A DNA stretch of 64,000 nucleotides, from positions 496,001 to 560,000 of the forward strand of contig NZ_JAMJPK010000003.1 of assembly GCF_023554995.1 (NCBI RefSeq). Reading direction: 5' to 3'. Of the stretch, positions 1 to 8,564 are shown piece after piece. Origin of the DNA: Halomonas gemina. Its GTDB lineage: Bacteria; Pseudomonadota; Gammaproteobacteria; Pseudomonadales; Halomonadaceae. A program made the translations under genes and the position numbers. The notes under the pieces were generated by a model that did no database searches, was not told the origin of the DNA, and was given only the letters and a program-made list of their open reading frames with translations. Position 1 is the first letter of the stretch. The number at the start of each line of letters is the position of its first letter.

Positions 1-804
1 CCGGTCATCATGCCCCCAGGTCTCGATGGCGAAGACCGGCGCGTGGTGGGCTGCCAGGCGCAGGAGCGCCTCATCCTCGAGTTCCAGCAGGCCCAGGGGG
101 CTGCGCGGTGCCTCGCGCACCAGCCGAGCGGCGGCCTCGGCATCCAGGCGCTCGCCCGGCGGCACCTCGGGGGCATAGCGGCGCTCCTCGGCCGGCGCCG
201 GAAAGGGGTCGCCGAAGGCCGCCAGGTAGCCCTTCCGCCAGCGCGCATAGCCCAGGGCCATGCCCAGCCGCGTCAGAGGATAGAGCCCCAGCACCCGCCA
301 GGTATCGACATAATGGTCGGGCGGAACCACCACTTCCCGCAGCGCCGTCCGCGCCGGGCCATCCTCCGGTCCCAGCAGCTCCTCGGCCAGCAGGCGGTCG
401 CCACAGGCATTGGCGGCCACGGCCGGATCGTCACCGGGCAGGCGTCGGGCCAGGTGCTCGCGGCGCGGGACGGGCAGGTTGGCGGCCTCGAGGCGACGCG
501 CCTCGGCGTCCCGCTCGCGCAGCCCCGCCAGCCAGTCGGCATAACGCGGCGAGCCGGGATCGGCGTGCAGCTCCTGGGCGAAGCTCGCCATCAGCCGGTC
601 GCTACGCAGGTAGGGAAAGCCCTCGATCCGGGCATTGCCGGCGTCCCCGACCGCCGCCTCTGCCACGGAGGCATCGAAGGCGGCGAGGCGCTGGTGGCAC
701 TGGCGCTGGTCGCTCCCCGGCTCGGCCCGCCAGGCCGGGGTGGTGGCGCATCCCGCCAGCAGCGCGGCGCCCAGTAGCACCACCCCCAGCCCCCGGCCAG
801 CCAT
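1..804 (-). CDS. Putative lipoprotein, 3' end beyond window
   Basis: The reverse-strand frame opens with ATG at 804 and stays open for 268 codons to the left window edge, so the C-terminus is missing. It starts with a typical lipoprotein signal peptide: charged MAGR, a hydrophobic stretch, then the lipobox LLAG-C with the acylated Cys at residue 19. The mature part is rich in Arg, Ala and Glu, contains many short helices and carries no domain I recognise. It begins only 4 nt after the stop of the ilvD remnant ORF, so it may be translationally coupled to that relic. Function unknown; an outer- or inner-membrane-anchored periplasmic protein is inferred from the signal only. Confidence 0.75.
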   Translation of the reverse strand, partial: MAGRGLGVVLLGAALLAGCATTPAWRAEPGSDQRQCHQRLAAFDASVAEAAVGDAGNARIEGFPYLRSDRLMASFAQELHADPGSPRYADWLAGLRERDAEARRLEAANLPVPRREHLARRLPGDDPAVAANACGDRLLAEELLGPEDGPARTALREVVVPPDHYVDTWRVLGLYPLTRLGMALGYARWRKGYLAAFGDPFPAPAEERRYAPEVPPGERLDAEAAARLVREAPRSPLGLLELEDEALLRLAAHHAPVFAIETWGHDDR

Positions 805-808
805 TGCG

Positions 809-982
809 CTACACCGGCAGGTCGGTCACCGCCCCGGTGGAGGCGATACCCACCTGAGGCTTGGCGAAATCCTCATCACGAAAGCCCACCGCGCGCAACA
901 TGGCGCGGCTGGCAGACTTGCCGACCCCGTCCACTACCTCGGCGGGATGGTGGCGACGAGGGTCCTTCGGCGTATCGGACAT
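809..982 (-). pseudogene. ilvD: ilvD internal-deletion remnant (57 codons)
   Basis: This in-frame 57-residue ORF joins the first ~49 residues of dihydroxy-acid dehydratase to its last ~8. The N-terminal part ([10 protein letters not shown] through PQVGIAST) and the C-terminal part (GAVTDLP plus stop) both match the intact ilvD at 4392-6080 almost residue for residue. In the intact gene the two joined points both carry GCCTCCACC followed by NGG, so the ~1.5-kb deletion most likely arose by recombination between these short direct repeats. All iron-sulfur cysteines are gone, so it cannot be an enzyme. The upstream ~45 bp also match the intact ilvD leader. Confidence 0.93.
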
Positions 983-1064
983 GGGGGCCTCCTCTCATCG
1001 GTCAACGATGGTCTACAGAGAGTGGACCTCGGACCTCACGGCTGTCCATGCCACACCTCACGCC

Positions 1065-1093
1065 TTGCCCTACTGCCAAGCCAAAGCTATGCT
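1065..1093 (+). promoter_or_regulatory. Predicted higBA promoter
   Basis: A TTGCCC hexamer at 1065-1070 and TATGCT at 1088-1093 are separated by 17 bp, each matching four of six sigma70 consensus bases. They lie just upstream of the palindrome at 1095-1111 and of higB. Predicted by eye only. Confidence 0.45.
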
Positions 1094-1094
1094 T

Positions 1095-1111
1095 TATCGC
1101 AAGTTGCGATA
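1095..1111. promoter_or_regulatory. Palindromic operator of higBA
   Basis: A perfect inverted repeat, TATCGCAA-G-TTGCGATA, covers the expected transcription start, 11 bp before the higB ATG. Type II antitoxins of the HigA family bind such palindromes to autoregulate their operon, so this is the likely HigA site. The palindrome is seen directly; the binding is inferred. Confidence 0.7.
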
Positions 1112-1122
1112 CAAGGGTGGCC

Positions 1123-1410
1123 ATGCACATCATCACCCAGAAACGAATCTGGGAAGCCAAGGAGCTATGGCCTCAGGCCGCTTCTGCATTGGATGCCTGG
1201 TATCGCCTGATGAAGGCGAGCGAGCCCGGCAGCTTCGCCGAGATGCGGTCTATTTTCCCGGCCACCGACAAGGTCGGTAGACAGCATGTGTTCGATATCG
1301 GCGGCAACAAGATTCGTCTGATCGCCGTGGTGCACTACCGGTTCAAGAAGGTCTATATCCAGCACGTGCTCGATCATGCGGAATATGACAAGGGCACCTG
1401 GAAGGAGTGA
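1123..1410 (+). CDS. higB: HigB-type mRNA interferase toxin
   Basis: This is a 95-residue protein of the HigB/RelE superfamily. It begins MHIITQK and contains the segment HVFDIGGNKIRLIAVVHY and the C-terminal HAEYDKGTW, which match E. coli HigB (MqsR-unrelated, 104 aa) in order and spacing. HigB toxins cleave translated mRNA at the ribosome. An ATG further upstream in the frame (1048) would add 25 residues that do not fit the family and would overlap the operator, so 1123 is chosen. Toxin precedes antitoxin, as usual for higBA. The pair lies on the opposite strand within the decayed ilvD-thiV copy, suggesting insertion there. Confidence 0.92.
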   Translation: MHIITQKRIWEAKELWPQAASALDAWYRLMKASEPGSFAEMRSIFPATDKVGRQHVFDIGGNKIRLIAVVHYRFKKVYIQHVLDHAEYDKGTWKE

Positions 1411-1412
1411 AC

Positions 1413-1817
1413 ATGACCAGCATCGTCCAACAGGCTGCCGCCCACTGGCGCTTCGTGGCCCCCCTGCTCAACGCCCCGGAGTCGGAGGACGACTACGACG
1501 AACTGGTCGCGGCGCTCGATGAGCTGCTGGAGATGATCGGGGATGACGAAGAACACCCACTGGCGAGCCTCGCCTCCCATATGGGTGACCTCATCGAGGA
1601 GTATGACGACGCTCACCGCCCGATGCCGGAGGTGAGAGGCAGCGACATGCTCCGCCACCTGATGAAGTGGCATGGCTTCGACCAGTCGAGCCTGCCGGAA
1701 GTCGGCACTCAATCCATGATCTCCGAGATTCTGGCCGGCAAGCGGCGCCTGAATGTGCGCCAGATCAAGGCTCTGTCACAGCGCTTCGGCTTGCCTGCCG
1801 ACCTTTTCCTCGACTGA
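1413..1817 (+). CDS. higA: HigA-type antitoxin with HTH domain
   Basis: A 134-residue antitoxin that neutralises HigB and represses the operon. The C-terminal half has an XRE-type helix-turn-helix: LPEVGTQSMISEILAGKRRL, then the run to the C-terminal FGLPADLFLD, closely resembling E. coli HigA. The N-terminal half is acidic (DDYDELVAALDELLE), as expected for toxin binding. AAGGAG at 1402-1407 lies six bases before ATG 1413, so that start is preferred over the GTG at 1407 that overlaps the higB stop. The stop is 9 bp from the end of the thiV C-terminal relic on the other strand. Confidence 0.92.
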   Translation: MTSIVQQAAAHWRFVAPLLNAPESEDDYDELVAALDELLEMIGDDEEHPLASLASHMGDLIEEYDDAHRPMPEVRGSDMLRHLMKWHGFDQSSLPEVGTQSMISEILAGKRRLNVRQIKALSQRFGLPADLFLD

Positions 1818-1826
1818 TCCGATACC

Positions 1827-1955
1827 TCAACGACGCGAAGGCGCCGGGCTGAACCCGGCGACCAGCAGGCTGACCAGGGTGGAGGCGAGAAGCGCGCCAA
1901 GAAACGGCGGCAGGGTCAGGATGCTGCCGGGGAAGCTCGCCGCCAGCACGCCCCC
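1827..1955 (-). pseudogene. C-terminal fragment of second thiV-like symporter
   Basis: Read on the reverse strand, this piece encodes [22 protein letters not shown] and [10 protein letters not shown] before a stop, nearly identical to the last ~40 residues of the intact symporter at 6151-7539. Identity ends abruptly near 1955. It is the 3' end of a decayed second copy whose 5' end lies about 8 kb away at 10155-10481 in the same orientation. No start and no complete domain remain. Confidence 0.9.
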
Positions 1956-2045
1956 CGGGCTCGGAGCTTCAGGTCCGGCAGGAGGTGTTGCGAGGCGAGT
2001 TACGTGAAGAGTCGCGCAGCGCCGCGAAGCCGGTGAGAGCGCATC

Positions 2046-2957
2046 CTATGCGTCGGCCGACACCCGCGTGCCCGCCGTTCCCTCCAGTATGGCGACGGCA
2101 TCGACCAGCCGGCCGATGCCGCTGATACCGCCGCTTTCGGCAAAGTCACAGGCGGCCGCCAGCTTCGGCCCCATGGAACCGGCCGGCAGGTCCATCTCGC
2201 GGGCCTGGGCCACCGTCAGTTCGTGAACCGGGGTCGCGGCGTCCGTGCCGTAGTCCCGGTACACCCCGTCCACGTCGGTCAGCAGCAGCAGGGCATCGGC
2301 GCCCAGCTGGCGGGCCAGCAGCGCGCTGGCGGCGTCCTTGTCGATCACCGCCTCCACGCCGATCATGCTGCCATCTTCCCGGCGCAGGACCGGGATACCG
2401 CCGCCCCCGGTGCAGACCACCACCACGCCCTGGGCGAGCAGCAGCTGCAATACCCGCAGGCCCGGGATCTCCAGCGGCCTCGGCGAGGGCACGACCCGGC
2501 GCCACTTGTCTCCGTCCCGGGCGATCTGCCAGCCGGCCGCCGCCGCGCGACGTTCCGCTTCGGCCTGCTCGTAGACCGGCCCGACGAACTTGGTGGGACG
2601 GGCGAAGGCGGGGTCCCGGGGATCCACCACCACCTGGGTCAGCAGGGTGGCCACCGGGCGATCGTGGTCGAGCGCGTTCTCCAGTTCCTGTTCGATCATG
2701 TAGCCGATCATGCCCTCGGTCTCGGCGCCCAGCACGTCCAGCGGATAGGCCTCGTCCGGCCGGTAGGCCGCGCCCTGCAGCGCCAGCAGGCCCACCTGGG
2801 GGCCATTGCCATGGGTGATCACCAGGCGGTGCCCGGCGCGCACGATGTCGGCCAGCGCGCGGACCGCCACCTGCACGTTAGCGCGCTGCGCCGCGGCCGT
2901 CAGCGGCTCGCCGCGCTTGAGAAGGGCGTTGCCGCCCAGTGCCGCTACTACCAGCAT
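2046..2957 (-). CDS. arcC: Carbamate kinase
   Basis: A 303-residue carbamate kinase, which makes ATP from carbamoyl phosphate and ADP in the last step of the arginine deiminase pathway. Family motifs are in order: ALGGNALL near the N-terminus, THGNGPQVG, the GGGGIPV loop, IDKDAASALLA, and LLLTDVDGVY. Length is typical (about 300-315). It follows arcA and the arcB remnant on the same strand; the arcB-remnant stop and the arcC ATG are one base apart (TGA-C-ATG), with GGAGG inside the remnant's last codons, so arcC still looks translationally coupled. With no intact arcB here to supply carbamoyl phosphate, its pathway role is uncertain. Confidence 0.95.
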   Translation of the reverse strand: MLVVAALGGNALLKRGEPLTAAAQRANVQVAVRALADIVRAGHRLVITHGNGPQVGLLALQGAAYRPDEAYPLDVLGAETEGMIGYMIEQELENALDHDRPVATLLTQVVVDPRDPAFARPTKFVGPVYEQAEAERRAAAAGWQIARDGDKWRRVVPSPRPLEIPGLRVLQLLLAQGVVVVCTGGGGIPVLRREDGSMIGVEAVIDKDAASALLARQLGADALLLLTDVDGVYRDYGTDAATPVHELTVAQAREMDLPAGSMGPKLAAACDFAESGGISGIGRLVDAVAILEGTAGTRVSADA

Positions 2958-2958
2958 G

Positions 2959-3099
2959 TCAGCCTCCCAGGGTCGGCACCTCGGTGCCGGCGTACTTGGC
3001 GGCCTTGAGGTCCGCGGCCAGCTTCAGCAGGAAGCCGATCTCCTGCGGGGTGAAGTCGCGCAGCGTCAGGAAATGCCGGTGCTTGAGATTGAATGCCAT
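2959..3099 (-). pseudogene. arcB: arcB (ornithine carbamoyltransferase) miniature remnant
   Basis: A 46-codon ORF lies exactly where arcB is expected between arcA and arcC. It begins [11 protein letters not shown], then [18 protein letters not shown] and AKYAGTE, the conserved start of catabolic ornithine carbamoyltransferase (normally ~335 residues). It then ends at once with VPTLGG and a stop, which resembles the C-terminal end of the same enzyme (many end in ATLGG). This looks like one in-frame internal deletion of ~290 codons. The carbamoyl phosphate site (STRTR) and the HCLP motif are absent, so it is inactive. It may persist because it keeps arcC translation coupled. Confidence 0.88.
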
Positions 3100-3117
3100 G
3101 GAGCGGCTTCCTCCCTG

Positions 3118-4347
3118 TCAGATCGGATCACGGCGAGTGGGGCAGCTCATGCAGCGCCCGCCGCCGCGCCCCCGGCCCAGCTCGGCACCGGGAATGGCCA
3201 ACACCTCGATGCCCGCCGCTTCCAGTGCCGCATTGGTGTCGTCGTTGCGGTCATAGCCCACGACGACACCGGGGCTCAGCGCCAGCACGTTATTGCCGTC
3301 GTTCCACTGCTCACGCTCCCGTTCTTCCGGGCTATCGCCGCCGGTGGGCACCACCTCGAGCGTCGGGTAGCCCAGGATCTCCGCCACCAGGTCGAAGAGG
3401 TGACGCGGGTCCTGCCGGAACGCCAGGGTCCTGTCGCCCTCGCCGGGGCGCAGGTCGTAGCAGACCACCGCATCCGCGACCTCCTTGAAGGCGGTCACCA
3501 CGTTGCCGCCACAGAAGGTGAAGACCGTATCCAGGTGCATGGCCGAGCGGGTCCTGGGAATCTGGCAGGCGACCACCCGCTCGGCCGTGCCGCTGTCGAA
3601 CAGCGCCTTCGCCAGCTGGCCAATGGCCTGGGGGGACGAGCGCTCGCCCATGCCCACCAGCACGGCGCCGTTCCCCACCGGCATGACATCCCCGCCTTCC
3701 AGGGTGGCCAGGCCATGATCGGCCAGGGGGTCTCCCCAATGGATGTTGACCCTGCCGACGAAGGCCGGATGGAAGCGATAGATCGCCGTCATCAGCAGGG
3801 TTTCCGGTTGGCGGGCGGCCCAGTACATGGGGTTGAGGGTCACGCCAGCGTAGATCCAGGCACTGTTGTCGCGGGTGAACAGGAAGTTGGGCAGGGGCGG
3901 CAGCACGAAGCCGTAGTGCCCCAGATGGTTGCCGAAGAGCCCCACCGGGTCGAACGGCAGGTCTCTCACCTCCAGACCGCCGATCAGGTACTCGGCCAGG
4001 GCCTCGCCCGGCAGCTCGTCCATCCAGGCGCGCAGGTCCGACACCATGCCCACCCCGATGTGGTTCCAGGTGATCCGGTGGTCCAGCACCCAGGCGCGGG
4101 CTTCCCTGATATCAAGGGTCTCGGCCAGAAGATCGTTGACGTCGAGCACCTCCACGCCCCTGGCCCGCATCACCCCGACAAAGACGTCATGGTCCCTCTG
4201 GGCCTGCTTGACCCAGAACACGTCGTCGAACAGCAGGGCATCGCAGTTGGAGGGGGTCAGCCGCCGATGGGCAAGACCCGGGCGGCAGACGATCACCTGC
4301 CGCAGGGTGCCGGTCTCGGAATGCACGCCGAGGGCGGGGGCAGACAT
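3118..4347 (-). CDS. arcA: Arginine deiminase
   Basis: A 409-residue arginine deiminase, which hydrolyses arginine to citrulline and ammonia in the cytoplasm. Visible family motifs: [27 protein letters not shown] and, near the C-terminus, GGGRCMSCP with the nucleophilic cysteine. ATG 4347 is preferred over an upstream in-frame ATG because AAGGAGT lies six bases before it. The gene starts only 44 bp after the ilvD stop on the same strand and heads arcA-arcB(remnant)-arcC. No arcD antiporter is in the window. Because arcB is broken, citrulline would have to be handled by an enzyme encoded elsewhere, so the local pathway is probably incomplete. Confidence 0.95.
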   Translation of the reverse strand: MSAPALGVHSETGTLRQVIVCRPGLAHRRLTPSNCDALLFDDVFWVKQAQRDHDVFVGVMRARGVEVLDVNDLLAETLDIREARAWVLDHRITWNHIGVGMVSDLRAWMDELPGEALAEYLIGGLEVRDLPFDPVGLFGNHLGHYGFVLPPLPNFLFTRDNSAWIYAGVTLNPMYWAARQPETLLMTAIYRFHPAFVGRVNIHWGDPLADHGLATLEGGDVMPVGNGAVLVGMGERSSPQAIGQLAKALFDSGTAERVVACQIPRTRSAMHLDTVFTFCGGNVVTAFKEVADAVVCYDLRPGEGDRTLAFRQDPRHLFDLVAEILGYPTLEVVPTGGDSPEEREREQWNDGNNVLALSPGVVVGYDRNDDTNAALEAAGIEVLAIPGAELGRGRGGGRCMSCPTRRDPI

Positions 4348-4391
4348 GGCGTAACTCCTTGCCACCGGGCATCACGGGAGGCCGTTGCCGG

Positions 4392-6080
4392 CTACTCCGG
4401 CAGGTCGGTCACCGCCCCGGTGGAGGCGGAGCTCACCGTGCGCGCGTACTTCGACAGCACCCCGCGCGCGTAGCGCGGCGCGGGCTGGCGCCAGGCGGCG
4501 CGGCGGCGCATCAGCTCCTCGTCGGGCAGGTCGACGTCGATGGTATCGGCCTCGGCATCGATGGTGATCAGGTCGCCGTCCTCCACCAGCGCCAGCGGGC
4601 CGCCGTCGAAGGCCTCGGGCGTGACGTGACCCACCACGAAGCCGTGACTGCCGCCGGAGAAGCGCCCGTCGGTGATCAGCGCCACCTCGCTGCCGAGCCC
4701 GCGGCCCATGATCGCCGAGGTGGGCGTGAGCATCTCGCGCATGCCGGGGCCGCCCTTCGGCCCCTCGTAGCGGATCACCACCACGTCGCCGGCCACCACG
4801 GTGCCGTCGTTGATGCGTGCCTGGGCCTCCTCCTCGGAGCCGAACACCCGCGCCGTGCCGGAGAAGCGCGTGCCCTCCTTGCCGGTGATCTTGGCCACCG
4901 CCCCTTCCGGCGCCAGGTTGCCGTGCAGGATGCGCAGGTGGCTCTCGGCCTTGACGGGGTTATCCAGCGCCGCGATGATCTTCTGGTCATCGGGATAGGG
5001 GGCGACATCGGCCAGGTTCTCGGCAAGCGTGCGCCCGGTCACCGTCAGGCAGTCGCCGTGCAAGAGGCCTGCCTCGAGCAGGGTCTTCATCAGCGGCTGG
5101 ATGCCGCCGATGGCCACCAGCTCGCTCATCATGTAGTGGCCGCTGGGGCGCAGGTCGGCGACCACCGGCACCCGCCTGCCGATCTCGGTGAAGTCGGCCA
5201 GCGAGAGCTCCACCCCGATGGTGCTGGCCATGGCGATCAGGTGCAGCACCGCGTTGGTGGAGCCGCCGAGGGCGATCACCACGGTGATGGCGTTCTCGAA
5301 GGCCTGGCGGGTCATGATGTCGGAGGGCTTGATGTCGCGCTCGAGCAGCTCGAGTACCGCCGCGCCGGCCGCCTCGCAGTCGTCGCGCTTGGCCTGCGAT
5401 ACCGCGTTCTGTGCCGAGCTGCCCGGCAGGCTCATGCCCAGCGCCTCGATGGCCGAGGCCATGGTGTTGGCGGTGTACATGCCGCCGCAGGAGCCGGGGC
5501 CGGGAATCGCCGTCTCCTCGATCTGCTTCACCTCGATCAGGTCCAGGTCGCCGCGGCTGTAGGCGCCCATGGCCTCGAACACCGAGACGATGTCGGTATG
5601 GCCGGTGCCGGGCAGGATGGTGCCGCCGTAGACGAAGACGCTCGGCCGGTCGAGCCGCGCCAGGCCCATCAGGCAGCCCGGCATGTTCTTGTCGCAGCCG
5701 CCGATGGCCACCAGGCCGTCGAAGCCCTCGCAGCCGGCCACCGTCTCGATGGAGTCGGCGATCACCTCCCGCGACACCAGCGAGTACTTCATGCCCTCGG
5801 TGCCGTTGGCGATGCCGTCGGAGATGGTGATGGTATTGAAGATCACCCCCTTGCCGCCGGCCCCGTCGGCCCCGTCGCTGGCGCGTCGGGCCAGCTCGTC
5901 GATATGGCTGTTGCAGGGGGTGAGGTTGCTCCAGGTGGAGGCAATACCCACCTGGGGCTTGGCGAAATCCTCGTCGGTGAAGCCCACCGCGCGCAGCATG
6001 GCGCGGCTGGCGGACTTGCCGACCCCGTCCACTACCTCGGCGGAATGGCGGCGGCGGGGATCCTTCGGCGTATCGGACAT
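4392..6080 (-). CDS. ilvD: Dihydroxy-acid dehydratase
   Basis: A 562-residue dehydratase of the IlvD/Edd family, converting dihydroxy acids to 2-oxo acids in branched-chain amino acid synthesis. Iron-sulfur ligands are visible: Cys56 in TPCNSH, Cys129 in [10 protein letters not shown], and the [12 protein letters not shown] motif near residue 200. The frame stays open upstream to 6347, but the extension overlaps the symporter gene; ATG 6080 gives the family N-terminus and the same start as the remnant copy at 809-982. The symporter gene lies 70 bp upstream and arcA 44 bp downstream, so one transcript is possible. Sugar-acid dehydratases share the fold, but length and motifs favour IlvD. Confidence 0.93.
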   Translation of the reverse strand: MSDTPKDPRRRHSAEVVDGVGKSASRAMLRAVGFTDEDFAKPQVGIASTWSNLTPCNSHIDELARRASDGADGAGGKGVIFNTITISDGIANGTEGMKYSLVSREVIADSIETVAGCEGFDGLVAIGGCDKNMPGCLMGLARLDRPSVFVYGGTILPGTGHTDIVSVFEAMGAYSRGDLDLIEVKQIEETAIPGPGSCGGMYTANTMASAIEALGMSLPGSSAQNAVSQAKRDDCEAAGAAVLELLERDIKPSDIMTRQAFENAITVVIALGGSTNAVLHLIAMASTIGVELSLADFTEIGRRVPVVADLRPSGHYMMSELVAIGGIQPLMKTLLEAGLLHGDCLTVTGRTLAENLADVAPYPDDQKIIAALDNPVKAESHLRILHGNLAPEGAVAKITGKEGTRFSGTARVFGSEEEAQARINDGTVVAGDVVVIRYEGPKGGPGMREMLTPTSAIMGRGLGSEVALITDGRFSGGSHGFVVGHVTPEAFDGGPLALVEDGDLITIDAEADTIDVDLPDEELMRRRAAWRQPAPRYARGVLSKYARTVSSASTGAVTDLPE

Positions 6081-6150
6081 GGGGGGCCTCCTCTGGTCGA
6101 TCATGAGTATCCCCCAGAGAGTGACCCGCCTGGCCCGGCCTGACAACTCC

Positions 6151-7539
6151 TCAAGCCTGACGCGCCCTCCCCGCCGGCCTGAGCCCGGCGACCAGCAGGC
6201 TGACCAGGGTAGAGGCGAGAAGCGCGCCCAGGAACGGCGGCAGGGTCGGGATGCTGCCGGGGAAGCTCGCCGCCAGCACGCCCGCCATGAGGCTACCCTG
6301 GGCCACCCAGCCCGGCAGGATGGCGCCGAGCATGCCCGCCACCCCACCGGCCACCGCGGCCGTGGCGCTCATCCGCGACCAGAGCCCCAGCAGCACCGGC
6401 ACCACGATTGCCGCGCAGAGCAGGTCGGCGATCAGGAACAGCCGCAGTACCGAGAGCCCCTGCAGCGCCACGACCACCACCGGCACCATCAGCGCTACCG
6501 TGACCCAGCGCGCCGCGCCGATGGTGAGCCCGCGCCGGCCGGAGCCCGCCACCACCAGCGAGGCCAGGCCGTTCTGCAGGGTGTCCACGCTGGAGGCCAC
6601 CAGGGTGACCGCCAGCACCAGCGCCGGCAGGGCCAGCCAGCCCGGCGCCTGTGCGAGCAGCGCGAAGAAGGGAATCGGCGGCTCGCCCAGCGCCACGCCG
6701 GCCATGGCGGCCAGCATGCCGAGGCCGCCCACCACCATCACCACCAGCACGGTGACGCCGCCACCCAGCCAGGCGCCGCGGCCCAGGGCGCGGTCGTCGC
6801 GCGCCGCCCACACCCGCTGCCAGTAGCCCTGGTGAAAGAGGTTGGCCGCGGTCACCGCGATCACCAGGGTCAGCGCCACCGCCAGGGCGCTGCCCGCGGG
6901 TATCGACGGCAGCGCGGCGTCCACCGGCATCGCGGGCAGGCGCATCAGCGCCACGCCACCCACCACCGCCAGCAGCGCGATCAGCAGCCAGGCCTGCCAG
7001 CGGTCGGTGGCGAGGCTCGCCCGCAGGCCGCCCACCGCGGTGTAGAGCAGCGTGGCGACCGCCACGCCAACGACCACCAGCGCCGGCGGCACGTCGGAGA
7101 GCAGCGCGGTGATGGCACCGATGGCGGTGAGCTCCGCGGCCAGGAAGCAGGCCATGTAGAGGACCGAGACCAGCGACACCCAGCGCCGCACCCCGGCGCC
7201 ATAGCAGGCCTCGGCGAACTCGCCGATGCTGCGCCCCTCGGGCAGGTAGCGGCGGATCGCCGGCCCAAAGAGCCCCAGCACGATGAACGGCAGCGCCGAG
7301 CCGATGGCATAGCCGGCCAGCGCCAGCGGGCCGACGAAGGCGCCGATCTCCGGCGGCGCGAAGAGGATCCAGGCGCCCATCCCGGAGGCCAGGAAGGAGA
7401 GGCCCAGCGACTGGGCCCCCTGGGAGTTGCGCGCGGTAACGTAGTCATCGAGGGGGCCATCGGCCCGGCGGGCCCGCAGGCCCAGAAAGGCAAAGCACAG
7501 CAGCGCCGCGCCGAGCACGGCAGACGTCAGGTAGGGCAT
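6151..7539 (-). CDS. TPP-riboswitch-controlled sodium:solute symporter (thiV-like)
   Basis: A 462-residue polytopic membrane protein of the sodium:solute symporter family, with about 13 hydrophobic segments, an N-terminal segment followed by the conserved LDDYVTARN loop, and [16 protein letters not shown] in TM2. SSS proteins couple sodium influx to uptake of small solutes. A clear TPP (thi-box) aptamer ends at its ribosome-binding site, so expression should fall when thiamine pyrophosphate is plentiful; the cargo is therefore probably thiamine or a precursor such as the pyrimidine HMP. Comparative-genomic work has named such THI-element-controlled SSS transporters thiV. Pieces of a second copy lie at 1827-1955 and 10155-10481. 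Substrate is inferred. Confidence 0.85.
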   Translation of the reverse strand: MPYLTSAVLGAALLCFAFLGLRARRADGPLDDYVTARNSQGAQSLGLSFLASGMGAWILFAPPEIGAFVGPLALAGYAIGSALPFIVLGLFGPAIRRYLPEGRSIGEFAEACYGAGVRRWVSLVSVLYMACFLAAELTAIGAITALLSDVPPALVVVGVAVATLLYTAVGGLRASLATDRWQAWLLIALLAVVGGVALMRLPAMPVDAALPSIPAGSALAVALTLVIAVTAANLFHQGYWQRVWAARDDRALGRGAWLGGGVTVLVVMVVGGLGMLAAMAGVALGEPPIPFFALLAQAPGWLALPALVLAVTLVASSVDTLQNGLASLVVAGSGRRGLTIGAARWVTVALMVPVVVVALQGLSVLRLFLIADLLCAAIVVPVLLGLWSRMSATAAVAGGVAGMLGAILPGWVAQGSLMAGVLAASFPGSIPTLPPFLGALLASTLVSLLVAGLRPAGRARQA

Positions 7540-7546
7540 GTCGCAC

Positions 7547-7640
7547 TTCCTCCGCCGGTATGAACCGGATCAGGTTCCAGGGTCAGCGCCATGCGCTCTC
7601 TCAGCCCCGGCCGACGCTCTCGGCAGCGGGACTCCCCTGG
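7547..7640 (-). ncRNA. TPP riboswitch (thi box)
   Basis: On the reverse strand the conserved blocks appear in order: GGGGAGTCCC at the 5' side, GGCTGAGAGAG, ACCCTGGAACCTGATC, then CGGTTCATACCGGCGGAGG. These are the P2/P3 and P4/P5 signature sequences of the TPP aptamer. The 3' strand runs directly into GGAGGAAG, the Shine-Dalgarno sequence 6-7 bases before the symporter ATG at 7539, so ligand binding would probably block translation start directly; no separate terminator hairpin fits in the gap. Confidence 0.95.
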
Positions 7641-7934
7641 CGACAAGTGAATGGATTGTGGGATCGCGCCGCGCATCGTGGCCTGACGGGACGATAGCCG
7701 CGGGATCGAGGGACATCATAGCGCCGCGCTCTCCTGGCGACCACCCGGGCCCGATTCCCGTGGGCTTGCCTGGCGCCGCCGGCAACAGGCCCCGAACGCC
7801 TCTCTCGCAGGACGCCTCTCGGCGATGACGGAACTCCTTCTCCTCGAGGAAGGTCGCAGGGCGAGTCCATGGGTCATGGACGCATTGTCATTCGCATTAC
7901 CGACATCACCCACGTGTAGTCAGGGAGGAAACGC

Positions 7935-8498
7935 ATGCACAGACCGATCCCGAGGACATTGCTGGCCCTGCTCGGCGCCGGGCTGCTGGGAGGTGCCGCC
8001 CAGGCGGACGAGCCCACCAGCTATGGCTGGATCGAGAAGGCGACCATCGAGCCGTGGGGCACGGAGGTCAAGGTGAAGCTGGACACCGGCGCCCTCACGT
8101 CGTCGATGCAGGCCGAGGAGATCGAGGCGTTCGAACGCGACGGCGAGGACTGGGTGCGATTCACTACCGAGGTGGAGGACGAGGCGACGGACGAAGTCGT
8201 CTCGAAGACCTTCGAGCGGCCGGTGTTTCGCGATCTGCGGGTGATCGGTGCCGGGGGCGAGGAGAGCCGATCCGTCGTGCTGATGACGCTCTGCATGGGA
8301 GAGACGCTTCGCGAGGAGCAGTTCAGCCTGGAGGATCGCGACGACATGAACTACCCGGTATTGCTCGGGCGACGCACGATCCAGGGCCTGGGCAGTGTCG
8401 AGACGACCCGCACCTTCCTGCATGAGCCCGACTGCAACGATGATTCACCCGTCAAGTCACACGCCGAGAAGGAGTATGACGAGGATATCGGCGTATGA
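7935..8498 (+). CDS. Secreted retropepsin-like 'ATP-dependent zinc protease' family protein
   Basis: A 187-residue protein with a Sec signal peptide (cleavage near AAQA-D, residue 24). The mature part begins YGWIEKATIEPWGTEVKVK and has LDTGALTSS with Asp50, the retropepsin-like DTGA active-site motif of the COG4067/PF05618 family, then LLGRRTIQGL near the end. The family is often annotated as an ATP-dependent zinc protease although an aspartic-protease fold is more likely; some members sit near RimK-type ligases. GGGAGG precedes ATG 7935. It lies 66 bp upstream of the DegP-like gene, suggesting a shared role in periplasmic proteolysis. Substrate unknown. Confidence 0.8.
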   Translation: MHRPIPRTLLALLGAGLLGGAAQADEPTSYGWIEKATIEPWGTEVKVKLDTGALTSSMQAEEIEAFERDGEDWVRFTTEVEDEATDEVVSKTFERPVFRDLRVIGAGGEESRSVVLMTLCMGETLREEQFSLEDRDDMNYPVLLGRRTIQGLGSVETTRTFLHEPDCNDDSPVKSHAEKEYDEDIGV

Positions 8499-8564
8499 AG
8501 GGCCCCGCCGGGGTACCGCTGCCGATCATGACGCCATGCACCCAATGCCACACAGGAGCCCATC

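Noticed and set aside
809..3099. Engineered markerless deletion scars in ilvD and arcB
   Set aside because: The ilvD junction falls on a natural 9-bp repeat and the surrounding copy is diverged and decayed, which fits natural loss; no restriction-site or recombinase scar is visible.
4359..6143. 594-codon plus-strand frame across ilvD, and 555-codon frame across arcA (2806-4473)
   Set aside because: Both are complementary to clearly identified genes, His/Gly/Val-rich, with no ribosome sites or motifs.
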